A stretch of DNA of 64,000 nucleotides from CAXQZM01 sp965229645 (GTDB lineage Bacteria > Pseudomonadota > Alphaproteobacteria > UBA7985), in assembly GCA_965229645.1 (NCBI GenBank), contig OZ245893.1:372001-436000 (forward strand), read 5' to 3'. Of the stretch, positions 44,086-52,790 are shown piece by piece. Under the pieces are notes generated by a model. It searched no databases. It was not told the DNA's origin and saw only the letters and a list, made by a program, of their open reading frames with translations. Made by a program: the position numbers and the translations under genes. The stretch's first letter is position 1. Every line of letters starts with the position of its first letter.

Positions 44086-44704
44086 GTTTGCACACCTTGA
44101 GCCGCGCAGCCCGCTTGACGGCTTGCCATCGGTGGCGTCGGGGGCTGGGATGACCTTGCGCGAGACCTGGCCCTTTGTCCTGACCCAAATCGCCTGGCGA
44201 CCTGCCGCCCTGAAGGTTGGGCAAATGGCCGAGGCCTTGGGTGTCGATCGGGTGCCCCACACCTTAGCGGCAGGTGCGCTTCCTGCGGGCAACGGCACGT
44301 TGCTGCCGCTGGCACCGGGCCGGGTGTTGCATCTATCGGGCGCTGGGCTGAGCGCGGCGCAAGCGACCGCCCTGGCCAAGCTGGGTGCCCACGATCTTGA
44401 TCTGAGCCAAGGACGGGTCTTGCTCACCCTCGCGGGCCCAACCTGGCCTTGGGTCCTGATGAAGGGTGCTGGCCTCGACTTTGAAGCCCTTGCGCCTGGC
44501 AGCGTCGCCCAAACGCCCTTGTTCAAGATCCCCACCCTCGTCTGGGTCGTGACCAAGGCCGAGGCGTGCCTCTTGGTTCCCTATAGCTTCGCACGCGCGC
44601 TGGTCGAACGGCTGCTCGATGCAGGCCAAGACCAGGGGTTGCGGTTGTACCAAGAGCGACAAAGTTTGACTCGTCAAGGCGTTGATGGACGCGGAAAATA
44701 CTGA
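44078..44704 (+). CDS. soxG: Sarcosine oxidase subunit gamma
   Basis: 208 residues, the GcvT-like small subunit. GTG 44078 has GGGGAG eight bases upstream and overlaps the soxA stop. The sequence PLAPGRVLHLSGAGLSAAQA and C-terminal FARALVERLLDAGQ fit SoxG, a poorly conserved family, so position carries much of the weight. A terminator begins at the stop. Confidence 0.85.
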   Translation: MDKFAHLEPRSPLDGLPSVASGAGMTLRETWPFVLTQIAWRPAALKVGQMAEALGVDRVPHTLAAGALPAGNGTLLPLAPGRVLHLSGAGLSAAQATALAKLGAHDLDLSQGRVLLTLAGPTWPWVLMKGAGLDFEALAPGSVAQTPLFKIPTLVWVVTKAEACLLVPYSFARALVERLLDAGQDQGLRLYQERQSLTRQGVDGRGKY

Positions 44705-44722
44705 ATTGCAAATTCAGTGTTT
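44700..44722 (+). terminator. Candidate terminator of the sox operon
   Basis: Perfect 8-bp stem ACTGAATT / AATTCAGT with loop GCA, followed by GTTTTC. It overlaps the soxG stop codon. The stem is AT-rich, so it may be weak; the GC-rich hairpin repeat 60 bp further on could back it up. Confidence 0.55.
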
Positions 44723-44758
44723 TCAAGGACTAGCGACCACGTGGGAGCGCAGCCTGCG

Positions 44759-44807
44759 TGGCGCTTGAACGCGGCTAAAGGGTCGTTGCAAACGACCCTT
44801 GGTATTA
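44759..44807 (+). repeat. Short hairpin repeat, copy A, between convergent genes
   Basis: TGGCGCTTGAACG, then the perfect 10-bp stem AAGGGTCGTT / AACGACCCTT with loop GCA (44778-44800), ending GGTATTA. The final TTA is the pncC stop codon on the minus strand. A second copy is at 55806-55855. It probably works as a bidirectional terminator between soxG and pncC. Confidence 0.75.
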
Positions 44808-45302
44808 GTTGCGTCCTAAACCTTGGACGGTTCGAAGCGCAAAGGCGAGGCAACGGGCTACGGCCTGCTCGCGGATCGCAGTTCTGTCGCCCTGCAGATG
44901 CCAAGTGTGACTGTGATGGGTTCCCTTAAAATGGAGTGAGCCGAACACCAATCCCACCGGCTTGGCGTCCGTTCCGCCGTCGGGACCCGCGACCCCTGTG
45001 AGGGCAAGGCCTAGGTCCGTCCCCGCGCGTGCGGCTGCCCCCGCCGCCATCTGCGCCGCCACAGGCGCGCTGACCGCGCCATGGCGTTCCATCAGGCTGG
45101 GTTCAACGCCCAAGACCTGGGTCTTGGCGGCGTTGGCGTAGCACACAAAACCTTGGTCAAAGACCCGCGATGCGCCAGGGCTCGCCGTCACATAGGCCCC
45201 AAGCAGGCCGCCCGTGCAGGATTCGGCGATGGCGAGCCGCCAGTTTCGCTCGGTCAAGGTATCGATCAGCCGCGCCGCAACGGCCACGGTGTTGGGGATC
45301 AT
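44805..45302 (-). CDS. pncC: Nicotinamide-nucleotide amidase (CinA C-terminal domain)
   Basis: Deamidates nicotinamide mononucleotide in the NAD recycling pathway. 165 residues with LAIAESCTGGLLGAYVTASPGAS (catalytic Ser region), GAVSAPVAAQMAAGA and LTGVAGPDGGTDAKPVG. It is the stand-alone form without the N-terminal MoaB-like domain. ATG overlaps the pgpA stop. Confidence 0.93.
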   Translation of the reverse strand: MIPNTVAVAARLIDTLTERNWRLAIAESCTGGLLGAYVTASPGASRVFDQGFVCYANAAKTQVLGVEPSLMERHGAVSAPVAAQMAAGAAARAGTDLGLALTGVAGPDGGTDAKPVGLVFGSLHFKGTHHSHTWHLQGDRTAIREQAVARCLAFALRTVQGLGRN

Positions 45303-45775
45303 ATGCCGATGAGAATCAGCGAGACAAAATAGACCCCCCAGCCTGCGGCGATGGCGGGTAGGGCGGCCAGCACGTCGTCCAGCATGATGCGGGGGCCAGG
45401 CTCCATCAATTTTTCCACCTCGGGGATCGGCCAAGGTTTCCATATGTCAAAGACCCGAAACACCACCAAAGCGGCGAACCAAGAGGGCAGGTAGAGCGGC
45501 ATAAAGCAGGCGATCAGCAAAACCGCGGCGAATTCATCGATCACGCATTCGCGCGCGTCCCACTGGGCATAGCGCAAGGCGTAAGCCGCGCTGGCGCGGA
45601 ACCCCAGCACCATGACCACGGCGGTTAGGGCCCAAATCAAGATGTAACCAACAAAGCCCGCAATCGACACGATCAGCATGGCCAGAGAGAAGGCCAGCAA
45701 AGACGCGGCCGTCCCAGGCATGTATAGGGTGTACCCCACGCCCCAAACGGTGGCAAGTTGATCGCGCAGCCTCAT
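45299..45775 (-). CDS. pgpA: Phosphatidylglycerophosphatase A
   Basis: Dephosphorylates phosphatidylglycerophosphate in phospholipid synthesis. 158 residues, about four membrane helices; signatures MPGTAAS, ECVIDEFAAV (acidic metal site), FRVFDIWKPWPI and IMLDDVLAAL. Overlaps both neighbours by ATGA, giving the tight unit ispDF-pgpA-pncC. Confidence 0.94.
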   Translation of the reverse strand: MRLRDQLATVWGVGYTLYMPGTAASLLAFSLAMLIVSIAGFVGYILIWALTAVVMVLGFRASAAYALRYAQWDARECVIDEFAAVLLIACFMPLYLPSWFAALVVFRVFDIWKPWPIPEVEKLMEPGPRIMLDDVLAALPAIAAGWGVYFVSLILIGI

Positions 45776-46929
45776 GCGGGCAACTCTAGCGTGACCACCG
45801 CCTGGGCGGCAATCCCTTCTTTTCGTCCTGCAAAACCCAACCCTTCGGTGGTCGTGGCTTTGAGGCCGATCCGCTCGGGTGGCAGGTGGGTCAAAGCTGC
45901 GAGGCGTTGCTTCATCGGCCCCGACCAGGGGGCCAACTTAGGGGTCTCGCAAATCAGCGTCGTGTCCATATGGATGAGGGAACCGCCGCGTGCCTGTACC
46001 TGGCCCAAGGCATGGCTCAAGAACAAGCTACTGTCCTGGTCGCGCCACTGCGCCTCACTCGGGGGGAAGTGCTGGCCTATGTCGCCATTGCCGAGGGCGC
46101 CGTAAATGGCATCGCACAGGGCGTGCAGCAAGACATCGGCGTCGGAATGGCCCGCCAATGGCGGTGCCCCAGGGATGGGGAGACCGCCAAGCACCAACTC
46201 CCTGCCTGGATGTTCCCCTGGACGGCAAAACCGATGCACGTCGAAGCCAAGCCCCGTAAGGCTGATGCGCTGCGGGCGCATCAGCGCCGCGACGAGGTCC
46301 AGATCCTGCGGATGGGTCACCTTTCGATTGGCCGCGCTGCCCCGAATCAAGCTAGGAGCATGGCCCAGCGCCTCGACCGCTTGAATCTCGTCGCTCTGAT
46401 CGTGGGCGCTGCTGGCGAGCGCGGCTTCCAAGACCGCGCGGTCAAAGCCTTGCGGGGTTTGGGCCGCGCACAAATTTGACCTGTCCAGCGTGCAGCTGGG
46501 GCGGATTTGACGGATCGTGTCCTGCAGGGGCAAGGTTGGCAGCGCGGCCTTGGCGGTGCTCAGCGCCGCACGGATTTGGTGGAGGAGGGACGGCGGCAGG
46601 CCAGGGCGGGCGGCGTCGTGGATCAGCAACTGGTCGATTTCTGCTGGAAGCGCTGCCAAGCCCGCCAACACCGATTGACGACGGGTTGCGCCCCCGGCCA
46701 CGCAGCGGTAGTCGCGCGCGTCGAGCGCCGCAAACGGCGCTGAATCGCCCGAATGCACCAGCACCAACGCCGCGGGGCCTGCGTCCAAACAGGTTTTGAG
46801 CGACCAGCGAATCAGCGGCGCGCCGTGCAAGGAAACCCACATCTTGTCCTGCCCAAAGCGGCTGCCCGTGCCCGCCGCGACCAGAATCACGCCCGTATGG
46901 GGGGGCAAGCGGTGTTCTGGATTTGGCAT
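45772..46929 (-). CDS. ispDF: Bifunctional IspD/IspF enzyme
   Basis: Two steps of the MEP pathway in one chain, as usual in alphaproteobacteria. N-terminal IspD: VILVAAGTGSRFGQDK, LIHDAARP, TPQGFDRAV. C-terminal IspF from about residue 225: GLGFDVHRF, GHSDADVLLHALCDAIYGAL and ATTTEGLGFAGR, with zinc ligands Asp/His/His. ATG 46929 (385 aa) is preferred over GTG 46935 because AGG then stands five bases upstream. Divergent from dusB, only 28 nt apart. Confidence 0.95.
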   Translation of the reverse strand: MPNPEHRLPPHTGVILVAAGTGSRFGQDKMWVSLHGAPLIRWSLKTCLDAGPAALVLVHSGDSAPFAALDARDYRCVAGGATRRQSVLAGLAALPAEIDQLLIHDAARPGLPPSLLHQIRAALSTAKAALPTLPLQDTIRQIRPSCTLDRSNLCAAQTPQGFDRAVLEAALASSAHDQSDEIQAVEALGHAPSLIRGSAANRKVTHPQDLDLVAALMRPQRISLTGLGFDVHRFCRPGEHPGRELVLGGLPIPGAPPLAGHSDADVLLHALCDAIYGALGNGDIGQHFPPSEAQWRDQDSSLFLSHALGQVQARGGSLIHMDTTLICETPKLAPWSGPMKQRLAALTHLPPERIGLKATTTEGLGFAGRKEGIAAQAVVTLELPA

Positions 46930-46957
46930 TTGCACCTGGGCAAGCTATGGCTTGGCT

Positions 46958-47947
46958 ATGGCAAAGACAAGCCACATTTCGGCGCCTGCGGTGTTTCTGG
47001 CGCCCATGTCGGGCGTCACCGACGCGCCGTTTCGCGCCGCCGTGCGCCAGTTTGACGTCGGGACCTTAGTTTCGGAGATGGTGGCTTGCGCGGCCATGGT
47101 CCAAACCCTGCGCGACCGCAAAAAATTGCGCCATGTCTTCGACCCCGACCAACCCACGGTCTTGCAACTGGCGGGCCACGATCCTGCCCTGTTCGCGGCG
47201 GCGGTTCAGGCGGCGCAGGATCGGGGCGCAACCGCTTTGGATTTGAATTTTGGCTGTCCCGCGCGCAAAGTGACGGGCAAGGCCGCAGGCGCCGCCCTCA
47301 TGCGGGATCCCAACCTGTGTCAGCGCATATTCGCGGCGGTTGGTGCGGTCGCGCAGGTGCCTTGGTCGGTAAAAATGCGCCTAGGCTGGGATGAAAGCAC
47401 ATTGAACGCGCCCCTAATCGCGCAGGCGGCGTGGCGAGCGGGCGCCGCCCGCATCGCGGTTCATGGTCGCACCCGGTGCCAGTTTTATAAGGGGCAAGCG
47501 GATTGGCGCGCGGTGGCGCGGGTGGTGGCAGCGGTGCCGATCCCCCTCATCGTCAACGGCGATATCGACGATAGCGCCAGCGCCGCCGCGGCCTTGCGGG
47601 CCAGCGGCGCGGCGGGCTACATGGTCGGGCGCGCCGCAACGGGGTTGCCCTGGCGCCTCAAACAGATCGAGTGCGCGCGTCGCGGCCAGGACTGGTCGCC
47701 CAGCATGGCGACGCAAATCGACAGCCAGCGGGCTTTGCTGACCCACATGCTCTCCTTTTATGGCGTCGACCTTGGGCTCAAGTCCTATCGCAAGCACTTG
47801 GCAGCTTGGCTCCTGCACCTTACCATAGACCCATCGCGGTCGCGCGCTTTGCTGACGTCGTCGAACCCCCAGTACGTGGACGATCAATTGCAAGCACTGC
47901 GCCAGGAAGCGCGTCCAGGCACTTGGGCCCCACGTCTGGCGGCATGA
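46958..47947 (+). CDS. dusB: tRNA-dihydrouridine synthase B
   Basis: FMN enzyme reducing uridines in tRNA. 329 residues: PMSGVTDAPFR near 17, LNFGCPARKVTGKAAGAALMRD with the catalytic Cys, HGRTRCQFYKGQADW and NGDIDD. It precedes ntrBC, the standard alphaproteobacterial order, and overlaps ntrB by ATGA. Confidence 0.93.
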   Translation: MAKTSHISAPAVFLAPMSGVTDAPFRAAVRQFDVGTLVSEMVACAAMVQTLRDRKKLRHVFDPDQPTVLQLAGHDPALFAAAVQAAQDRGATALDLNFGCPARKVTGKAAGAALMRDPNLCQRIFAAVGAVAQVPWSVKMRLGWDESTLNAPLIAQAAWRAGAARIAVHGRTRCQFYKGQADWRAVARVVAAVPIPLIVNGDIDDSASAAAALRASGAAGYMVGRAATGLPWRLKQIECARRGQDWSPSMATQIDSQRALLTHMLSFYGVDLGLKSYRKHLAAWLLHLTIDPSRSRALLTSSNPQYVDDQLQALRQEARPGTWAPRLAA

Positions 47948-48981
47948 TCGATTCGACCCAATTGCTTGCCGCGCTGCCGTTGCCCTGTCTTATTTTGGAT
48001 GCGGACGATCGGGTCGATCAACTCAATCCTACGGCAGAAGACCTGCTTCAGCGCAGTGAAAACGCGCTCAAGGGGCAGCGTCTTGAGCGCGTATTTGACA
48101 GCAGTCGGGGAATTCTCACCCTTCTCGCCACCGCGCGCCAGCGCCAGGCGCGAGTCCGCGAGGCGCACGTTGAGGTCCTTGTCCCCAACCAAGTCCCGCG
48201 CCTGGTGTCTGTGGACTTAAGCCCCATGGGGCACGGCCGGTGGCTGCTGCTGCTGATTCCCGAAGCCCCAGAGACGCCGTTTGGCCGCGCCCATGCCCTC
48301 AAGTCGCGATCGGGGTCCCTAACCGCCATGGCCGGCATGTTGGCCCACGAAATCAACAACCCTTTGGCGGCAATTCGCGGCGCCGCGCAGTTGATGGCGG
48401 ATCACAACCCAGAACTGGTGGATTTGATCGTCGCCGAGACGGACCGAATCACCCAGCTATTGGATACGTTGGAGATTTTTTCCTCCCCCGAAGACCTAGT
48501 ACTAGGTCCCGTGAACGTGCACGCTGTTTTGGGGGAAACCTGCCAGCTTGCCCGCCACAGCTTTGGCCAACATGTCCGCTTTGTTGAGGACTACGACCCC
48601 TCCCTGCCACTCGCCCATGGCAACGCGGCGATCTTGCATCGCATTTTTTTGAACCTGATCAAGAACGCCTGCGAGGCGTGCGTGCATGGGCAGGCGCAAG
48701 TTCGATTGAAAACGCGGTACGAGGTGGCCGAGCGGCGGCGTGTCCAAGGGGAGGGGGCCAAGACCCACATGCCGCTGGTCATCAGCCTGATCGACAACGG
48801 CCCAGGAATCGCACCCGAGATGCAACCAAAGGTCTTTAACGCCTTTATCTCGAGCAAGGACCAAGGGCGTGGTCTAGGCCTTGCCTACGTCGCCGAGGCT
48901 TTGGCCGCCCTCGACGGCGCGATTGACCTGACAACCGTGCCTGGGCGCACGGAATTCCAGTTGCGCTTTCTTGAGGCTTAG
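47944..48981 (+). CDS. ntrB: Nitrogen sensor histidine kinase NtrB
   Basis: Cytoplasmic kinase/phosphatase of NtrC. 345 residues: PAS domain at about 8-115 (PLPCLILDADDRVDQLNPTA), phosphoacceptor His in MLAHEINNPLAAIRGAAQLM, ATPase N-box NLIKNACEAC, and G-boxes DNGPGIAPEM and GRGLGLAYVAEA. PII normally controls it. 14 nt before ntrC. Confidence 0.93.
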   Translation: MIDSTQLLAALPLPCLILDADDRVDQLNPTAEDLLQRSENALKGQRLERVFDSSRGILTLLATARQRQARVREAHVEVLVPNQVPRLVSVDLSPMGHGRWLLLLIPEAPETPFGRAHALKSRSGSLTAMAGMLAHEINNPLAAIRGAAQLMADHNPELVDLIVAETDRITQLLDTLEIFSSPEDLVLGPVNVHAVLGETCQLARHSFGQHVRFVEDYDPSLPLAHGNAAILHRIFLNLIKNACEACVHGQAQVRLKTRYEVAERRRVQGEGAKTHMPLVISLIDNGPGIAPEMQPKVFNAFISSKDQGRGLGLAYVAEALAALDGAIDLTTVPGRTEFQLRFLEA

Positions 48982-48995
48982 GTCAAGACCCCCTC

Positions 48996-50471
48996 ATGCC
49001 CGCAACCGCGCCTGCAACCGTGCTCCTGGCCGATGACGATGTGGCGATCCGCACGGTTTTGACCCAGTATTTGCAGCAGCAGGGCCATCATGTGCAGGCA
49101 ACCGACAGCGGCGCAACCTTTTGGACCTGGGTGCAGTCGGGGATCGGCGATGTCGCCATCTGCGACGTTGTCATGCCTGACGCCGATGGGTTGGATTTGC
49201 TTCCTAAGGTGCGCGAGGCCCGCCCCGATCTCCCGGTCGTCATTATGTCGGCCAAAAACACCGTGCTGACCGCACTGAAGGCAAGCGAGCGGGGCGCTTT
49301 CGACTATTTGCCCAAGCCTTTTGATCTGAGCGATTTGGCCCTGGCGGTGCAAAAGGCCCTGCAGGGCAAAGCAGCTGCGGCGCAGACGCCCCCCGCGCCT
49401 GCAGGCCTGGATCGTGACCTGCCCATCGTCGGGTCCTCCCCCGCCATGCAGGCCGTGTACCGATTGATCGGCAAAGTTGCCCCGACCGACCTTAGCGTCC
49501 TGATTCGCGGGGAAAGCGGCACGGGCAAGGAACTGGTCGCCAAAGTGCTGCACGACTTCGGACCCCGCCGAACCAAGCCCTTTGTCGCGCTCAACATGGC
49601 GGCGATCCCGGCCGATTTGGTCGAGTCTGAACTCTTTGGGTACGAGCGCGGCGCCTTTACGGGCGCCGATGCGCGTAAGGACGGGCGCTTTGCCCAGGCC
49701 GAAGGCGGCACGCTGTTCCTCGACGAAATTGGCGACATGCCCTTGGCGATCCAAACCCGGTTGCTGCGTGTTCTTCAGGAGGGCACCTTCGCCCGCGTTG
49801 GGGGCTTGCGCGAATTGCGGACCAACGTCCGGATCATCGCCGCGACCCATCGCGATTTGGAGGCCATGGTGCGCGCGGGCGACTTTCGCGAGGATTTGTT
49901 TTACCGCCTCAACGTGGTTCCGCTGCATCTGCCGGCTTTAAGGCAACGCGTGTCAGACGTATCGGAGTTGGCTCCCGCCCTGATGGAAGGGCTCGCAACG
50001 CCGACCATGCCCGCCAAAACCCTGACTCAAGGGGCGCTGGCGGCCCTGCAGCAGCACACCTGGCCTGGCAACGTTCGCGAGTTGGAAAACTTGCTCACGC
50101 GGCTCATGGCCGTCCTGCCTGGGCGCGTCGTTGACGCCGCCGCCATCCGTGAGGCGCTTGGTGCCCCCGACCCAGCGGGGGACGCGCTGCCCCCAGCCGC
50201 AGGTCTCAATTTTGACCAGCTGATGCAGGCTGAGGTACAGAGACTGTTCGCAAGAGATCGCCATACCGTCCCGAGTGGACAGGTCTATGCGCATTTTTTA
50301 GCGGCCATGGAACGACCCTTGATCCAGCAAACCTTGAAAACGACACGCGGGAATCAAATCCAGGCTGCGACGCTGCTGGGCCTAAACCGCAATACCTTGC
50401 GCAAAAAGATTCAGGACTTGGGCATTCGCGTGGTTCGGGGTCACGGCGTTTCCTCTGGCGATGGAACCTAG
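48996..50471 (+). CDS. ntrC: Nitrogen response regulator NtrC
   Basis: Sigma-54 activator. 491 residues: receiver with acidic pair LLADDD and phosphoacceptor CDVVMPDADG, Lys in LPKPF; AAA+ domain with GESGTGKE, an intact GAFTGA loop and GGTLFLDEIGDM; Fis-type helix-turn-helix at the end (NQIQAATLLGLNRNTLRKKI). GAFTGA predicts real sigma-54 activation of nitrogen-assimilation genes. Confidence 0.94.
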   Translation: MPATAPATVLLADDDVAIRTVLTQYLQQQGHHVQATDSGATFWTWVQSGIGDVAICDVVMPDADGLDLLPKVREARPDLPVVIMSAKNTVLTALKASERGAFDYLPKPFDLSDLALAVQKALQGKAAAAQTPPAPAGLDRDLPIVGSSPAMQAVYRLIGKVAPTDLSVLIRGESGTGKELVAKVLHDFGPRRTKPFVALNMAAIPADLVESELFGYERGAFTGADARKDGRFAQAEGGTLFLDEIGDMPLAIQTRLLRVLQEGTFARVGGLRELRTNVRIIAATHRDLEAMVRAGDFREDLFYRLNVVPLHLPALRQRVSDVSELAPALMEGLATPTMPAKTLTQGALAALQQHTWPGNVRELENLLTRLMAVLPGRVVDAAAIREALGAPDPAGDALPPAAGLNFDQLMQAEVQRLFARDRHTVPSGQVYAHFLAAMERPLIQQTLKTTRGNQIQAATLLGLNRNTLRKKIQDLGIRVVRGHGVSSGDGT

Positions 50472-50473
50472 CT

Positions 50474-52699
50474 TTGGTGCTTGCTGCCGATCCTAAGTCC
50501 CGCCCGCCCCGAGGCGGGGGGGGGGATCCGCGCCGCGGGGGGCGGGTCCGCTGGGTCGAGGCTGGCGCGGCCTTGGTCTTGCTGCTCGTGGCGGGCGGGT
50601 CGGTCTTGCGCATGGTTCAAGACATCAGCGCTGGGCGCGTTCTGGCCCAGGGGCCCTGGGGCCTGTGGGGGTGGGTTGCGCCGATTGTCTTGGCCCTCAC
50701 GGTCTTGAGCCTTATGATCTTGCGGCGGATCAATTTGGTCTGGTCGGACCGATTGCAGGCGGTGGAACCCGAGTTGCGCCGCTCCCTCGCGCGGACCTTC
50801 GCGCTCGTCGGGTTGGTGCCGACGGTTCTCATGCTAACCCTCGCTATCGCTTACTTTTCGATCGGGTTTTCTGGCTGGATCGACCGAACTTTTGATCGGG
50901 TTTTGGCCGACCAAACCGCGCTCGCCGACGGCTATGCGCAGGACCTTAAAAACCGCGTCGGCGATAGCGTCAGCGGCATGGCCCAGGATATTCGGGCCAT
51001 CTTGCAAGACCGCCCAGGGTTGGGCTTGATCGAGCGGTTCTTGCAGGAACGCGCGGACTTGGGCGGGTACTGGCATCTCTACCTTTACGACGCGACCGGC
51101 GCCCCGCTGCTGCGTTACGGGCCTGGTCAGACCTTCGATCCAATCATTCCGGGCGCGGCGTTTCGCGAATCCTCGCAAGCGCTCTCGGGACGGCTGATTT
51201 TGGATCAGGCGGCGGACTTTACCCAAGTCAAAGTCTTGGCCCCCGTGCCAACCACCGTCCCACCCGTGTTTGTCTACGGGGCGCAACTGGTGGACACGGC
51301 CTTTACCGAAAGCGCGGAATCCGCGCGCGAGGCCCGCGCGCAGTTGACCCGGATCGAAGGCCGCCTGCGCCTGACCTTTTTTGTTGTCACGGCTTTGCTG
51401 ATTCTGGTTGCCCTTGTGCTGCTGTTTGGGGCGACCCTGCTCGGCCTATGGTTCGCCAATCGGCTGCTCGATCCCATCGGCAACATTATCGCGGCGGCTA
51501 AAGACATGGGGGAGGGGGCGTTGGACGCGCGCGTCCCCGTTTCGGACCGGCAATTTGCCGAGTTTCAGGCCCTATCGAACGCCTTCAACACCATGGCCGG
51601 ACGGCTGGAGCGTCAACGCGCGGATCTGAGGACCGCCAATGCCCAGATCGAACAGCGCAGCCAGTTCACGACCGCCGTTCTGACGGGCGTTTCCGCGGGC
51701 GTGATCGGCGTCGGCGCGCGCTACGAAGTGACTTTGCCCAACCGCGCCGCCAGCGATTTATTGGGCATCGATCTAGGCCAGCACTTGGGCGAAGACATCC
51801 GAAAGATCCTGCCAGAGTTTCGGGGTTTGTTGAGCCGAGTCATGACGTCGACGGGGGCGATCCGTCGTCAAGAGGTCAAGATGTTCCAAAAGACCACGGG
51901 GAAACTGCTGATCTTGCTCGCCTCGGCCATCGCCGAGCGAAGGGGCGACGAGGTGGATGGTTTCGTCTTAACCTTCGACGATGTGTCCGAGCTGGCGTCG
52001 GCGCAACGGCACAGCGCCTGGTCAGAGGTGGCGCGGCGCATTGCCCACGAAATTAAGAACCCGCTGACCCCGATTCAACTCTCAACCGAACGACTCAAGC
52101 GGCGCTTTTCGACCGTCATTCCCGCCGATGGGCAGGATGTTTTTGCCCTGTGCCTCGATACGATTTTGAAGCAAGTCGAGACCATATCGCGTATGGTCGG
52201 CGAGTTTTCGTCGTTTTCGCGCATGCCGACCGCGAACTTGACGGAAATGGACTTGGGTCAGGCCGTGCGCCAGGCGCATTTTTTGCAAGCCGCACGATTT
52301 GAGGGGCAAGATTGGCAGGTGACCCTGCCCGAGGTGCCCGTTTGGATTCAGGGCGACGCGGCGCTGCTGACCCAAGCGATCCAAAATCTCATCAAAAACG
52401 CTGGGGAAGCGGCGCAAATGGGTGTGGACCCGCGGCAGAGGAAGGTCTGGATCGATCTGAAAGTCGATGCGGCAGGGCAGGCCTGCCTGTCCATTCGTGA
52501 TACGGGACCTGGCTTTCGCGAAGACTTGCTCGCGAAAATTGGCGAACCTTATGTGTCGACAAAAAAGAACGGCACAGGGTTAGGGCTGGCGATTGTCAAG
52601 AAAATCATGGAGGACCATGGGGCGGGGTTTTCGCCCGCGAACCACGAGGCGGGAGGGGCGATTCTGACGCTCACATTCCCCCCCCTGGCAAAAATCTGA
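50474..52699 (+). CDS. ntrY: Sensor histidine kinase NtrY
   Basis: Membrane partner of NtrX. 741 residues: membrane helices near 30-50, 60-80, 105-125 and 300-325, a periplasmic region between the last two, HAMP (LLDPIGNIIAAAKDM), PAS, His box RIAHEIKNPLTPIQLSTERL, N-box NLIKNAGEA and GTGLGLAIVKKI. TTG 50474 or GTG 50477 starts the frame, 2 nt after ntrC. The first 20 residues are Arg/Gly-rich. Confidence 0.92.
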   Translation: MVLAADPKSRPPRGGGGDPRRGGRVRWVEAGAALVLLLVAGGSVLRMVQDISAGRVLAQGPWGLWGWVAPIVLALTVLSLMILRRINLVWSDRLQAVEPELRRSLARTFALVGLVPTVLMLTLAIAYFSIGFSGWIDRTFDRVLADQTALADGYAQDLKNRVGDSVSGMAQDIRAILQDRPGLGLIERFLQERADLGGYWHLYLYDATGAPLLRYGPGQTFDPIIPGAAFRESSQALSGRLILDQAADFTQVKVLAPVPTTVPPVFVYGAQLVDTAFTESAESAREARAQLTRIEGRLRLTFFVVTALLILVALVLLFGATLLGLWFANRLLDPIGNIIAAAKDMGEGALDARVPVSDRQFAEFQALSNAFNTMAGRLERQRADLRTANAQIEQRSQFTTAVLTGVSAGVIGVGARYEVTLPNRAASDLLGIDLGQHLGEDIRKILPEFRGLLSRVMTSTGAIRRQEVKMFQKTTGKLLILLASAIAERRGDEVDGFVLTFDDVSELASAQRHSAWSEVARRIAHEIKNPLTPIQLSTERLKRRFSTVIPADGQDVFALCLDTILKQVETISRMVGEFSSFSRMPTANLTEMDLGQAVRQAHFLQAARFEGQDWQVTLPEVPVWIQGDAALLTQAIQNLIKNAGEAAQMGVDPRQRKVWIDLKVDAAGQACLSIRDTGPGFREDLLAKIGEPYVSTKKNGTGLGLAIVKKIMEDHGAGFSPANHEAGGAILTLTFPPLAKI

Positions 52700-52790
52700 A
52701 AAAGTGGGTTGCGCCCTGCGATTTTCCGCGCTACCTTCCTCAAGCATTTGATATTGTTCATTCTATAATTTATTTTAAGTTGGAGTATTT